A stretch of DNA of 64,000 nt from Asparagopsis taxiformis (GCA_030407315.1 JALQPE010002715.1:1-64000), one strand, 5' to 3'. Shown: positions 10,039 to 21,330, counted from the stretch's first letter. Notes: a model not told the origin generated them from the letters alone. Translations and numbers: made by a program.

Positions 10039-11090
10039 ATGAATGACGCCAACGATGCGGATACATATCGACATGAGATCAGCGTAGACTATTTCAATTT
10101 CTTTGTGTACTCTATTGTTTGTCTGGTGCATTGTGCTGAGTTGTTTATTGGCCACATATTACCATCCTCGGCGGCGGCGGTTGTAGGCGAAGAGTGCGTA
10201 GAGAAAAGGAAACAAGGACGAAAGGCAGCGAACTTCGCTGTTTGAAAGGAGCCGACGAAGAACTTCATGATATGTTTTATGGGGTGGTACGGAGGGGTTC
10301 TCAGAAAATGTTGAGAAAGTGTGTATGGTGGAGCAGGGAGAGTTGGGCGCTATGTTGTTTGAATGAGATGTATCTACGGGGGTTGTGGTGCGGCAAACAG
10401 CGCGTACCATACTGTTTATACAATATCAGTGAACAATGATAACGCGGGTGAATGAAAGAGATGTCGTCGATGTGCGGCATCTTTGAGATGTTTTACAAGG
10501 TATTGCGTGATGGAAAAGTCAATTTTTCGCGAGTGGGCAGATTCGTGTGACGTAGGTTTCCAGCAGATTGATATTGTTGAAAAAGGCGCAAGGCGCTGCG
10601 CACCGGAGATATGGCACACATTCCGGTGGTGTTGAGGGAGCACAGTTCGTCGGTTCTGGTGGGAGCTCTGGCTACTGTGATTTTGTGTGCATCGGTTATT
10701 GGGCCCATGGGATGATGGTACACGTGGCGGGAAACGCGTAAACATGGCACGGTGCGCGCAAAAAACTCCGCGGAGTTTATGAACGTGTGGAAGACGTTAT
10801 GGAAAGTTTCTTCAAGAGAGGTGGATGAATGGGTGTTTCTTTGAAACATGTCATGACTGAAATCAGTGGGAATGGACTGTTAAGCAATTGGCTATTTCTT
10901 GATCTCAAGCGGGCTCCTCACCCTAACAAGCGCAGTCGAGTTCTTCTTCAGCATCTACGTGCTGCTAGCGCTCCAATTTTACAGCCTCGTGGCCTATCCA
11001 AGCTGCACCGACGCCAACAACGAGCTCTTGATTGCCGGAATTATATTGGATGTCCTCGTGTCAACCGGTGTGTGAGGATAGCTAGTTGGT
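10039..11090 (+). pseudogene. Fragments of a multi-spanning membrane protein
   Basis: Hydrophobic coding-like stretches appear in order on the plus strand but in different frames. These are VDYFNFFVYSIVCLVHCAEL at about 10086, SSVLVGALATVILCASVIG at about 10645, and FFFSIYVLLALQFYSLVAY at about 10940, the last ending at a TGA near 11090. Each has the composition of a membrane helix. The pieces could be exons or a frameshifted gene; splice sites were not evident. The family is not recognised. Confidence 0.3.
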
Positions 11091-11787
11091 GAGTAATTGG
11101 GGTAATGTCACAGAGTTTGTAAAGGACTAGCAGCTCTTCGGGTGTGCAATGACGAGAATGAGAAGCTCGGGAAAAAGGTGATGTTTTGTGGTGCAGGGAC
11201 AAGAGTTGATCGGGTGCATGTTCGGCGTAGGTGATTGTAGCGTGGAGACGTACTACTAGCAGATTTTCCAGTGCCTGACAAGAGTCAGAGTGGAGGTCTA
11301 TGATGGCGGCATGAGATTGTGGAAGATTGCAAAGGAATGAAAGGGTGGTTTGATAGGATGTTCGTGCCGCATCTCTGTGGGGCTGAGCGGCGAAAGCAGC
11401 ACAGTGTAGTACTTGTTCATGGCATTCATTGTCTTTATTCTCATTGAAAACTTTACTATTAACAGAACTACTACATCAACTTAACTAAATCTCAAACTCG
11501 AACTGTCGCTGTCACTGCCAACGTGCATCAAAAGTGATTCATTCCATATGTTACAAAGATGGTTCTATTTTCCTTATGTGTGATATAAACCATGATTCCC
11601 ATCCGAATACGGTCGATACGCTCTCCTATAGAACTTATCTTCCCTCGTGCTAACTTTGCTACCTACAAATATCTGAAAAGCTCCATCAAAATCACTTTAG
11701 TCGTAAACCACATACCATTCCAATATTTACCTTCACACTAACATCATGCTCCATACTTCCTCTCAAGTCCACTCCACCAGACAGTGT
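11091..11787. other. Intergenic, no gene seen
   Basis: Only short non-conserved ORFs occur here. Confidence 0.4.
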
Positions 11788-12126
11788 TGTCAACCAATGC
11801 ACGGTACTACCCGCAGACAATACAATTTGCTATCTACACTTCTGTCTACAGATTTCCCCAGACAGTGCAGTAATACAATACAATGCACTGCCTCAGACAG
11901 TAAAATGTACTGTCTGCACATACTGTCTGGCGGCAACACTTCCGGACAGTAAAATTTACTGTTCTGGACAGTAAATTTTACTGTTTTTGGTACTGTCCAG
12001 ATGTCGTGCCAGTTTATTGCTGCAGCAGTATTCTGAAATTTCCAGACAGTAAATTTTACTGTCTCCGCGCACTGTCTTGACCAGACAGTAATTTTTACTG
12101 TCTCAGACAGTAAATTTACTGTCTTT
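11788..12126. repeat. Cluster of ACAGTAAA-TTTACTGT palindromes
   Basis: The short inverted repeat GACAGTAAA[AT]TTTACTGTC occurs many times in about 340 bases. Full copies lie at about 11894-11916, 11942-11965, 11966-11982, 12043-12063, 12081-12103 and 12104-12124, and half copies (CAGACAGTG, ACTGTCTGG) lie between them. The cluster ends exactly where the copia gag remnant at 12116-13042 is cut off, so it may mark the breakpoint or be an insertion. Confidence 0.75.
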
Positions 12127-13042
12127 TTTCATTCCCAACACCGTAGTGGGTTCTGTGTGTTGGAGAGCCATGTAGAGTGCACCATGTGCCTTGATGACCT
12201 GGAGGAGGTGGGATGGGGTTGTTGATATTGATTGGAGTAGGTGTGCCTGGATTTCGGAATTTGTATGGTGGTGGGTAGTTGCGAACTGGTTGGCGGTACA
12301 TGGTTTGATGATATGGGTGAGGCATTGGTGTAAGAGGAGGTTGAGAGGGACTGTGGAGGTAGATTGGGGTTGGTGATGGGTTAGATGGGCGTTCTGGAAT
12401 AGGGAGGGATGGGCTTGCTTGCTCATGTTCAAGGAGCATACTGAAGACTAGGTCTAGGCTGGGTCTTCTGCCTTCATGGAAGTTGTGAAAGTTTGCCAGA
12501 TTCTGTAGTAGCGGTGCCCACTGTGGGATGTGATACAACCCGTTGAGAACGAATTGGACGGTTGTTTGCTCGTCGTCAATGTTAGGGAAAGCCGATTGTA
12601 GCATAATGTTGCGGAGCTCTGAGTGTCGGTCTATGTATGTCTGTATGTTGTCCGCTGCGTTGTGTTTAAGTTGTTCCGCTCTCCTTCGTAGACTGGCTTC
12701 TGATTGTTGTGGTGGTACTGTGGATAGTTTGTCCTTGATGTGGTTGTATAGGGTGGGGGTGGGACTGTTGAGTATTGTGGGACTCAAAGTGGAGATGATG
12801 TCTTGTGATATGTTTGGTAATACCAAGAGGCTGGCTAGTGCCATTTTTCGCTTGTGATCTTGTCGTTCCTGTGGGTCTGTGGGAGCAGTGGGCATGGGAC
12901 CTGTGACATAATTGGTTAGATCGTGTAGTGTGGCGTGGTTGTCTATGGTGTGGCACCATTGTATGAGGTTGGTTCGGGTAAGGACGGGGACATGGAAATC
13001 GGGGATTTGTTTTGTTGTTGATGAGGTGGTGGGATGAGACAT
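12116..13042 (-). pseudogene. Copia-type gag remnant, pol missing
   Basis: A 308-codon open frame starts with ATG at 13042. It has the layout of a Ty1/copia Gag. A helical region contains a (D/N)xIQTYIDRHSELR block. It corresponds to the (D/N)VDEYINQHEEMR block of the intact copia at 46911-51751, and both are followed by PxIDDE(Q/T)TT. Next comes a Pro-rich linker, then WCTLHGSPTHRTH, matching WCTFHNSTTYNDNEC in the other element. No protease, integrase or RT follows: the frame runs into the palindrome cluster. The gag could survive as a domesticated gene because it is open over its whole length, but the loss of pol suggests a truncated element. Confidence 0.6.
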
Positions 13043-13921
13043 GGAGAATGGTTTGGGGCGAAGGGAAATTGGGGGTTCGATAAGGTGTTGGCTTGATTGT
13101 TCAGAGGAAAGAGATTGGAGTTCGAGCTGTCGTTGTCTTTGCAGAGAATATCGTTGGCGACGAATGTCGCGCGCGGTGGGGTTGGTTGGGATCGGTATGG
13201 TGTCGGTAAGGTGTCGCCGCGTTCTGGAGATGGGTGGGAGGGGAATAGTTGTGGGGCTAGTCAGCGTCTGGGCTCATAACCTGTTGATCATGAGGATGAA
13301 TGAGATCGATACATCTTTAGTTCATGCGATTGGCGTCGTCGCCGAGCTTAAATACTGTTCTAAGTATGTACTGTAATGCGTAAAGGTGTAATAGTTGTAT
13401 GATCATCCGACAAATTTCGTGGTGGATGTCGAGCACAACGGCAGGGCTCCTATGCCAAATGGACCAATACTATTTGTCAGGTGTGGTGTTTCTGAATTCT
13501 TATAGGATACATATATCTTTAAAAATGATATTTTTCATAATGTTGAAATGCTTAGAGAACTTTGGCATTTTCAACTCATTTTCATCGCTGTAAGCTGCCG
13601 GATGATCACACGAAGTGCAGCATGTACACTTGTCATGTTAAATTTAATACTTCATTTTACCAGGTCGGACCTCACGCTACTACTGACAAGAACAATACAA
13701 TCCCCAACGGCAGGAGGGCAAGGTATAGCTCTATCTCTTCGCATCGCAAACGAACTTGGGTAACTTAATGTATCTCATGTTGTGGTCTGTATACTCATTT
13801 CCGCAAATCCCTTCTACAAAAGAATGTTCTTCGTGGCAAGCTTTACCATGAATAATCTGGATGTGAATTAGTGCATACTAATTCTAGCATATTAAGTACA
13901 ACTAACAAACTGACATTCATA
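13043..13921. other. Intergenic, no gene seen
   Basis: Short ORFs on both strands show no recognisable motif. The region separates the gag remnant from the first VWA gene. Confidence 0.4.
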
Positions 13922-15145
13922 TCAAACCCGACATCCAATAATCTTAATAGTATGGAGGATACTCTCCGTCGATCTTCCTCCGGATGCTGAATACCTCAAA
14001 GAACATTCAAATTCATTCCCAGGACGAGATGTACTGCAAGGTCTAGCCAGCGTTAACTTATGTTCTACTTTGAGCATCTCAGAAGGGTTCAGCATGACGG
14101 GCACAGTTGGCGTTTTTGCAATTCTTAGAAGCCCATCACAATCACTGCTGTCCAATTCATATCTTGTTGGTAAGTCCCGAACAACTTTCAAAATAAAAGA
14201 GACAAGCTCTCCATAGACAAAAGTTTGTATCAGTTCTCCTCCAGTCTGCTCTACAATTTCAGTACCTTGACCGCGAGGAGCATCAGACTCATCTGAACAC
14301 TCTCCAAATCCTATTGTTGGATTATCTAAACCATCATCTCCAGAAAAGATGGAAACGGCGGACACAGTGATGTTCTTGGCGTTCAATTCATTTATAACTG
14401 TTTTCCTGTTCAAAGCCACCCCACGATCGCACGTAGGTTCGTGCCCAGGAGCATCCCCGATATATACGATAGTCCTCCGAGCTCCAGACCGCCATCCAAT
14501 GGAATCATCTGTAGCAAGTCGATGCAAAGCGACAAGGTTAGCTTCTGGAAAATCAAAGCCACCCGTGGCAACAAGAGAATCCACAGCTTGTAAAATCTGT
14601 TGACGATTCCTAGTGATTGATTGTACATTGACAAACCCGTTGTCAGTTTCTGGTGACTCTTCATCCCGATAGAACCCAACTCCGAAAGCATTATCACCTC
14701 CAATATTGAATTCATCGATAACACGACTGAACTCGTCCAAGAGGGATGTAATGATGAAAAAACTTCCCCCAGTGGCATCAACGAGAACATAAAGATCCGA
14801 TTTGATCGGTCTGAAAGACAAGTTCACCATAAACGTGAAATCTTCCGATACCGATATTTCATATGTCCGAGGCGCAATTTGCTCCCCAATTGTGATTGTA
14901 TCATCCTCTGGAAGAGTACCGCCATTTTGGCTACGAGGTTGTACACATCGGAACCCTCGTCCTTCGCATGAAATAATTTTGCACCCTGCTCCGATCAGTC
15001 CAGCACAAGCGTCAAAAAGGGGACGGAATTCAGTGAAGCATATATCATCAGGACATCTGATGAATGGTGCAGATACTTGTGGCTGAGCTAAACTTCTTTG
15101 ACAGAAGATGACGACAGTAGAAAGGAGGGCGGCGATCAATTTCAT
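13922..15145 (-). CDS. Secreted VWA-domain protein
   Basis: A 407-residue single-exon gene. The N-terminus (MKLIAALLSTVVIFCQRSLAQ) is a signal peptide, so the product is probably secreted or cell-wall bound. Residues ~25-75 form a Cys-rich head (IRCPDDICF..CAGLIGAGCKII.CEGRGFRC). Residues ~115-320 form a von Willebrand A / integrin-beta-type domain: SDLYVLVDATGGS is the MIDAS strand (DxTxS-like, with Gly-Gly replacing the usual pattern), ATGGFDFPEANLVAL is the second metal-loop region and IVYIGDAPGH is the typical (T/G)DAPxH strand. The C-terminal ~90 residues have four Cys and are of unknown fold. The ATG is chosen because it begins the signal peptide. An AT-rich 'ttttaatatagg' lies about 75 bases upstream. 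A paralogue lies divergently at 22831. The ligand is unknown. Confidence 0.85.
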   Translation of the reverse strand: MKLIAALLSTVVIFCQRSLAQPQVSAPFIRCPDDICFTEFRPLFDACAGLIGAGCKIISCEGRGFRCVQPRSQNGGTLPEDDTITIGEQIAPRTYEISVSEDFTFMVNLSFRPIKSDLYVLVDATGGSFFIITSLLDEFSRVIDEFNIGGDNAFGVGFYRDEESPETDNGFVNVQSITRNRQQILQAVDSLVATGGFDFPEANLVALHRLATDDSIGWRSGARRTIVYIGDAPGHEPTCDRGVALNRKTVINELNAKNITVSAVSIFSGDDGLDNPTIGFGECSDESDAPRGQGTEIVEQTGGELIQTFVYGELVSFILKVVRDLPTRYELDSSDCDGLLRIAKTPTVPVMLNPSEMLKVEHKLTLARPCSTSRPGNEFECSLRYSASGGRSTESILHTIKIIGCRV

Positions 15146-16199
15146 GGTTAGATTATCCGGTGGATGGGGGATTTAGGATATTCTGGATAGTTCTGCTTGG
15201 AAAGGGAAAAGCCTATATTAAAAGAGGAATTTGCGGAAGTGAACAATGCTTTAGTGTATACTGTTGTGCATGAGAAGTAATGCTGTGGATTTCTTGGTCT
15301 CATGAAATGTTTCTCATCAGGTATTCTTAGATCTAGATTGAAAATTCTCTTCTAATCCCGCCAATACTTCATAGCTGACAGGAGGAAAACTTATTCTACA
15401 CATGTGATGTGATGCTGTGAAATATCTATTCACTACGAGCAGAGAGGAAATGTGCCATTTCGTTGCTTTTTCACTGCCCACAACATATTGGTAGAAACAA
15501 ATGCTTTGCTTTGATGGACTGGCATGACACTGCGGAAAATAGGATCCAACCTTCCACGGGCACTGTTACAAACTTTCATAGGAAGCGTCTTTGATGAACA
15601 GTCCGGAAATGTAATGAAACCAGTTCTTAATAGGGATGTTGAACAACGGAGCGCAGTACTGACAGGTGGGTAAAAATGTGGAATAATCTTTGAGATAATC
15701 AATCCTCTCGAAATACGAAACGGCACCAAGATCTATACATGGCAGATAAATTTCTAAGAATCCGCACGCGAATAAATTGCACAGACGTACGGGTTTTTTA
15801 ATTGGAACAACCATGTGCTACGAAGCAGTGTTGAATTTCATTCAAAGCATTGCATGAAAAAGAGGAGAGATCGTGGAGGCAGTGTGACAGATCGTAACAA
15901 GAACACAAGGTTCCCCTTTCTGCACTGAACTCGTGACTAGGTGTCGCTCCTCGAGAGCATCTCAGAGCCATTGGCTATCCTATTCTTGTCCATATGCAAT
16001 GTACTCATGCTCCTCCAGTAAACTCTACGGAATTGCGGATCTGGAATTCTAACATTCTTTGAGTCTAACAGGTTGTGCGCCCAGATATCGCTAATGGGAC
16101 TGCGTGAGTTCGATTCTCACAAGCACTGCTGCAACATAATTTATTTAACACGGCGACGCAACTACCGCCATCGACATCAAAGCGACGGCAAATCCCGCT
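15146..16199. other. Intergenic upstream of the VWA gene
   Basis: No supported gene. About 100 bases around 15790-15900 ('ccatgtgct..', 'gtgacagatcg') resemble 30120-30240 downstream of the second VWA gene, so both may carry a short shared repeat. Near 16107-16124 there is a tRNA T-arm-like string with no matching 5' half. Confidence 0.4.
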
Positions 16200-16614
16200 T
16201 GTAGCAGAACTTTGGTAAAAGACTCGGGAAATGAAGGCCGGAGACTGGTGCAAGTTCTCACGATGCAGATTAGGATCCGCGCTGGTTAGAACCAGAGTTT
16301 ATTTTGTAGACAAGCCTATGGGCTGTTCCACTATTCTTGGGTTGACGCTTATCACGCGTCCGCTTCGATAGATCGATGCGTATCGATGATTATGATCAGT
16401 CGATGTTGTTCCTCTGCTCTCTCCTCTTCCTGATTCTTCAGGAGAGATCTATCTTAAATGCTACTCTATGTTATTCATCTAAATGGTTGTGAACCACTCA
16501 TTCACTGCTAGTGAATGTTACTACGCATATGTACGTTACATAGTAGCTTGAAGTTGAAATAATTTCACATCTGATATTTTCATCAGCTTGTAGTTTCAGC
16601 TGCAAATGTCTACA
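16200..16614 (-). repeat. 3' LTR of Ty3 element 1
   Basis: 415 bp, TG..CA ends, with one difference from its partner at 21436-21850. Contains a 19-bp hairpin CATTCACT-gct-AGTGAATG. Confidence 0.95.
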
Positions 16615-16776
16615 CTGCCCCATGTTTTGTTTCCTTGGAAGCAGAACATTTCATAGTCATTTGCTCTTTGATAAGGAGGCTATGGCTCTCCTTGCGATGC
16701 TATTGTTTTCATGGCGGAGATATTCCATGAGCATCTCAGGTATGTCTTCAAATAGATTTTCGACAGGTTCCCATGT

Positions 16777-19700
16777 TTAGTCACATGTGTCCGGTAATCC
16801 TTCCCATTCGACCAATATCTTGATTGTATCTCCATGCTTCTTGATCTGTCTAAGACATTTTATGTCCTCGTATTCAGCTTCAGTGTGCGCAGCGTGATTA
16901 AGTATGCCCTTAGAAGGTTCAATACCATCCATGTCACATCTATAGATGCAAATGCGCGTCGCATGTACAATTTCTGTTTGACCATTTGTCAAACTTGTTA
17001 CCTCGTATACCAAACTGTTGATAACCTTAGTTATCCTTTTTGGTCCTTGCCATTTAAATGCAAGTTTGTGTCCTTTGTTATGCGCTTTTCTGACAAGCAC
17101 AAAGTCTCCAATGCTGAATGAGGGGTGTATAATGTTTGTCCTTTCATTATGTATTTTGATTTGTCTCGCTCGGTTTGCTCGGATCTTTTCCGATACATTC
17201 TTGTGCATGTTTGCTAGGGCAAACTGTAAGCGGTCTATATTTGCAATCCGCTGACATTCGGATAGTGAAAGTGAGTTATCTCCACACTTCATACTGGATG
17301 TCGGATTAGTTCGTGCTGGCTTGATTCCAGTCATCACTTCTAATGGTGATCTAAAGATACCATCTTTTCGTTCTCCAAGTCTCTCTACAGGAGATTCATT
17401 AATGATCTTTTGTACTAATGATATAACATCAGGCCAGTCCTGAGGCGCTAGTCGCAGCTCCGACATTAACGCTGTCGTTGCCCTTAGTACCTCCCGGCAA
17501 CATCTTTCGACTGCCCCATTGCTCCATGGTGAGTATGCCACAGTGAAGTGATGCCTAATGTAATGCCTTTTTGCCAGTTGTGTCATGACTTGGTTCTTGA
17601 AGTGACTTCCTTGATCGGATATCCAAACATCCATAGCTGAAAATATTTCAATCCATTTAGCAATGGACTCTACCACTGTTTCTGCATCTGCTGCTTTGGC
17701 AATGCAGAGCCAGGTATAACATGAGAATCCGTCACGTAGTATGAGAACATATCTGTCTCTCGTGTTTCCTCTTCCCATATATAGATAATCGAAATGTAGG
17801 ATTTGATTGGGTCGCGTGGCGATCTCGGTGCTTCCAAGTGGGCGAGGGATGCGCTGTCCTGTGTAGGACATGATGCAATGTATACAATTTTGTACGAATA
17901 CTTTGCAGTCGTTCGTCATCGTATTCCACCAATAGTTCTCGGACAAGATATTAATGGTGGCCGTGGAACCTCTGTGACCGTTTTGTCCACAGTGTGATAT
18001 TACCAGCAACTTCATTTGTAGTTGCACATCCTGTTGTGGTATCCAAATCCTTTTCTTGGTTATGACCAATCCTTGATCATGCAGTTCACATCCATTCGGT
18101 TTGTCTTGAATGTGTTGTTGCTGTGATTTTCGGATAGTATCTGGAGTAGGCCAGATAAATGAGCTTGATAAAGGTGATGACACGATGTCTTCTGTATGGC
18201 TGTGTGTCTTCCTGACGGCAGTTATCTTTGAAGTGAACTTCTTTCGTCGATACCCGACAAACCATCTCGTCATTACGTCAGCCATGACATTGGAATCACC
18301 AGCTATATGCTCGATAGTGTAGTGAAATCTTGATAGAAATAAAGCCCAGCGCTGTACCTTATTCACTATGTGTCTTCCCATGGCTGGTTCGATGCTCATA
18401 GGGTTATACACGAACAACAGATTTCGATGATCCGTGTAGACATGTGAAGGTATGCTTCCAAGCAAGAGGTAGTCTAAGCGCTTGAATACTTGATATATGG
18501 AAAATCCTTCCTTCTCATATGTTGACCAATGTAGCTCGCTGTCCTTAAAGGATGAGCTTATGAAAGCAAGTGGCTGGTGCCGTTGGTCTTCTAGCGGTTT
18601 GTTTAACTCCGCTGCAAGGCATTGTGTAACCACAGCTGCCCAGTAATTATCAGAGGCGTCAGTATAGATGCATTTGTGCATCTTAGCATCTGGATGAGCA
18701 AGTTTAACCGATTGTCTGAGGCTGTCTTGTAGTTCAAGAAATGACTTGTCATGTTGTCTGCCCCATGACAGGCTGGATAATGGTATGCTTGCGATGGATT
18801 TCTTGGTGCGTTTCCCCGATTTTGTATAAGCTTCTTCCAGGACGTTACGCAGGCAGCTTATGCGGTTGGCGAAATCCGGTATGGATTGTGACATCCATTG
18901 TAGACAGTATATATACTGAGATAGTTCTCCTGCTGTCTGTGGTGATGTGATGTTCATTAGTCCAGATAAATTGCTTGGATCAAATTGAACTCCATCTTTG
19001 TCGATAATTCGACCACACCATTTCACTGATGATGTGAATAGTGTTGATTTGGTGGCGGAAATCTTTAGATTCCTGTCTCTGCATATCTGCAGAAAGCACC
19101 GTAGTGTGTCCATTAGCCCATTCTCATCTTTATGATGTAGGATGAAGTCGTCCTGCCATGCCTTGACATGTTTTCGAATGGCAATAAAACATGGTTCCAC
19201 ACGTGATTGAAAGTTACACGCGGAGTTCTTGGCTCCTTGGGGTGTGCGTGTCGGTTGCCAAACACCTTCGTGGGTGATGAAGCTTAGAGCGCTTTGGCTG
19301 TCTTTGTGTAGGGGTAGTTGCCAGTAACCTGAGCAAAAATCGATGGAAGCAAAGCATGTACTTCCAGCGAAGTCTACACATTCGCTTTCTAGGTGTGGCA
19401 TAGGCCAACCTATAGAAGTTGTAGCAGCATTAACGGGTCGGTAATCGAAGGTAAGACGGTATTTTTTGGACTTGGGCTTGAGGACTAGTAAAGGTGCTGC
19501 AGCCCACGTTGCATTCTTATTCTCCGTGATGAACCCATAATGTTTAGCACGTTTTAAAAAACGCGTTAGATAATCTCGCTGTTCCGGGCTATATCGCCTG
19601 GATTTGGTTATTATGCCCTGTGCTTGTGGTCTAAGCACAACTTTCATCGGCTCAACTTTAGCCGGTGGGTCGTTTCCAAGACGTATCCTGAAGACGTCAC

Positions 19701-21330
19701 GATACTCGTGTAAAATTTTTTCTAGGGTTTCTGCACCGCCAGTTGACATTCCATTCGACTTGGCGTCATGTAGCATTTTGTCAAATGCTGTCTGTATGTC
19801 ATTATCCTTGTCAATCCCAATCTCTAAGTATACTGATTCACAGTCATCGGTCTCGTCTGGGTAGTGACCATTGTGATATACTCCATTCTCTGACAATAGT
19901 CGTGCGATACTTCCGTCTGGGTAATCCTGATCAGAGAGAAGTTGCTCAGCGTCAACTTGTCCATTGAATGTTTCACAGGCAGCAGCTAAGGCTGCTTTCG
20001 CATCTAATCCAAGTGCTTTCAAAAGGTCTCTGCAAAGTAGAGGGTCGTTTGCGGGACGAGTAGCAACAAACCATGTGACATTACGTATCGTTAATGACGA
20101 TGCATGTCTGACATTTAGTTGAATGTCAAGGGTTGTCTTTTTGTCGCATTCTATGAAAACCTTTCTTCCGTTGGTGTCCTCACTGACTGCCATCTCGAAC
20201 TTCCTATTCGTATCGAAGCTCTCCACCTGCATCGTTGCTCCTTTTTCTGATAGTTTAGAAAATAAGTCTGGAGGCATTAGGTTGATGCAGCTGCCTATAT
20301 CGGCACATGACGGTCGTGTTTCCACACCTGCAAATATAGTGTCAATCATCGAACTGTCGTCAGTTCGTTGTTGTGCAATGTGTCTCGTCATACCTCTGCT
20401 GGGTTCTCTTGACGGTTGCTTATAACGTTGTCTCCATTCGCTCATTAACCTCGCCTTGTCCTCTTCAGGCGTGTTAGTGCAGTTGCGAAGGTAGTGTCGT
20501 GCATTACAACTAGGGTTGATGCACTGCGGTAGTCGTTCGGTTGATTTTGCAGCCTTGTCTTTCGTAGACTTTCCATTAGAACGGGTTGAGCTGCTAGAAC
20601 TCTTGTCAGGTTTATGTGATGAGCTCGGATGTCCAGAGTTATTACTCAGGCTTGCGCAATCCTGTGCTCTATCGATGATCTCGGCTTGTTCTGAGACGTG
20701 TTTTAGAAATCCTTTCCAATTTGTTTTCATTTCAGGAATGAATTCAAAATCATTCTGAATTTGTATTTTGAGTGCTTTCGGATGCAGTCTTTGCGCGAAT
20801 AGTTTCGTCGCCATTGTGGGATTTCTCGCTTTGAAATCTCCGTATCCGATATCTTCCAGTTGTCTGGAGAAATCAATCGCCAGTTGATATACTCGCGATC
20901 GTGCACTGCGTATTTTCATGTTCATTCGAATGGACATGATCGCATTTGTAATAGCGTTAGAGTTGACAGATGTAGACATCTGAGACATTGCAATTTGTTC
21001 AATGCATGCCTTAATATGAGCTTCGGATAAGTATCGCATATCCACTCCTGGTGCAATGTTGTCAAAGAATCCAAATTCGTACATGGATGACAGCACTGTT
21101 GGGTCTATTGAGACTCTATAAGAGGCTGGTTTGACGTTATTTCCGTCACTGTTATTCTGTGACATCTTCATTTCATAACGATTTCTGTCACGAAGAAATT
21201 TCACTGCTTCGGCTGGATCCACCGAATCCAATATTGGGTGCGCAATGGTTTCGAAGATAGCGGGTGGGCATGTTTTGCTCCTCCCGTTTGAGCTTGAGTT
21301 ATTTCCTGACGTACTTCCATGATAATCCAT
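16777..21330 (-). CDS. Ty3/gypsy Gag-Pol polyprotein, chromodomain cut short
   Basis: 1,517 codons in one frame with no gag/pol break. In order: a capsid-like region; zinc knuckle CINPSCNARHYLRNC at ~270-284 (spacing C-x4-C-x3-H-x4-C, not the usual C-x2-C-x4-H-x4-C); aspartic protease CADIGSCINLM at ~342 (D-I-G-S, where D-T/S-G is usual); reverse transcriptase (FASIDFCSGYWQLPL; catalytic box WQDDF in place of YxDD); RNase H (CIYTDAS.., VYTDHRNL); integrase HHCC finger (HCGQNGH..C..C); D-D-E core (HFDYLY, SDQGSHF, NGAVERCCRE); SH3-like tail; and the start of a chromodomain. The stop TAA at 16777-16779 falls inside the chromodomain. Beyond it the same frame continues for 39 codons, with WEP and EDIPEML as in element 2, to a TGA at 16657. 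The insertion is otherwise fresh, so this is a recent nonsense change, a read-through site or an error. Confidence 0.92.
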   Translation of the reverse strand: MDYHGSTSGNNSSSNGRSKTCPPAIFETIAHPILDSVDPAEAVKFLRDRNRYEMKMSQNNSDGNNVKPASYRVSIDPTVLSSMYEFGFFDNIAPGVDMRYLSEAHIKACIEQIAMSQMSTSVNSNAITNAIMSIRMNMKIRSARSRVYQLAIDFSRQLEDIGYGDFKARNPTMATKLFAQRLHPKALKIQIQNDFEFIPEMKTNWKGFLKHVSEQAEIIDRAQDCASLSNNSGHPSSSHKPDKSSSSSTRSNGKSTKDKAAKSTERLPQCINPSCNARHYLRNCTNTPEEDKARLMSEWRQRYKQPSREPSRGMTRHIAQQRTDDSSMIDTIFAGVETRPSCADIGSCINLMPPDLFSKLSEKGATMQVESFDTNRKFEMAVSEDTNGRKVFIECDKKTTLDIQLNVRHASSLTIRNVTWFVATRPANDPLLCRDLLKALGLDAKAALAAACETFNGQVDAEQLLSDQDYPDGSIARLLSENGVYHNGHYPDETDDCESVYLEIGIDKDNDIQTAFDKMLHDAKSNGMSTGGAETLEKILHEYRDVFRIRLGNDPPAKVEPMKVVLRPQAQGIITKSRRYSPEQRDYLTRFLKRAKHYGFITENKNATWAAAPLLVLKPKSKKYRLTFDYRPVNAATTSIGWPMPHLESECVDFAGSTCFASIDFCSGYWQLPLHKDSQSALSFITHEGVWQPTRTPQGAKNSACNFQSRVEPCFIAIRKHVKAWQDDFILHHKDENGLMDTLRCFLQICRDRNLKISATKSTLFTSSVKWCGRIIDKDGVQFDPSNLSGLMNITSPQTAGELSQYIYCLQWMSQSIPDFANRISCLRNVLEEAYTKSGKRTKKSIASIPLSSLSWGRQHDKSFLELQDSLRQSVKLAHPDAKMHKCIYTDASDNYWAAVVTQCLAAELNKPLEDQRHQPLAFISSSFKDSELHWSTYEKEGFSIYQVFKRLDYLLLGSIPSHVYTDHRNLLFVYNPMSIEPAMGRHIVNKVQRWALFLSRFHYTIEHIAGDSNVMADVMTRWFVGYRRKKFTSKITAVRKTHSHTEDIVSSPLSSSFIWPTPDTIRKSQQQHIQDKPNGCELHDQGLVITKKRIWIPQQDVQLQMKLLVISHCGQNGHRGSTATINILSENYWWNTMTNDCKVFVQNCIHCIMSYTGQRIPRPLGSTEIATRPNQILHFDYLYMGRGNTRDRYVLILRDGFSCYTWLCIAKAADAETVVESIAKWIEIFSAMDVWISDQGSHFKNQVMTQLAKRHYIRHHFTVAYSPWSNGAVERCCREVLRATTALMSELRLAPQDWPDVISLVQKIINESPVERLGERKDGIFRSPLEVMTGIKPARTNPTSSMKCGDNSLSLSECQRIANIDRLQFALANMHKNVSEKIRANRARQIKIHNERTNIIHPSFSIGDFVLVRKAHNKGHKLAFKWQGPKRITKVINSLVYEVTSLTNGQTEIVHATRICIYRCDMDGIEPSKGILNHAAHTEAEYEDIKCLRQIKKHGDTIKILVEWEGLPDTCD

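Noticed and set aside
13041..13376. 111-codon plus-strand ORF
   Set aside because: It lies in the upstream region of the gag remnant with unusual Trp/Arg/Cys-rich composition; no motif.
15433..15814. Two overlapping minus-strand ORFs (98 and 82 codons)
   Set aside because: No recognised motif, no conserved partner in the window, and the two frames overlap each other.
16070..16130. tRNA gene (T-arm-like gtgagTTCGATTCtcac followed by aagcact)
   Set aside because: The T arm is perfect, but no 5' acceptor half (agtgctt) lies upstream, nor downstream as in a permuted tRNA. D and anticodon arms cannot be drawn. At most a tRNA-derived fragment.
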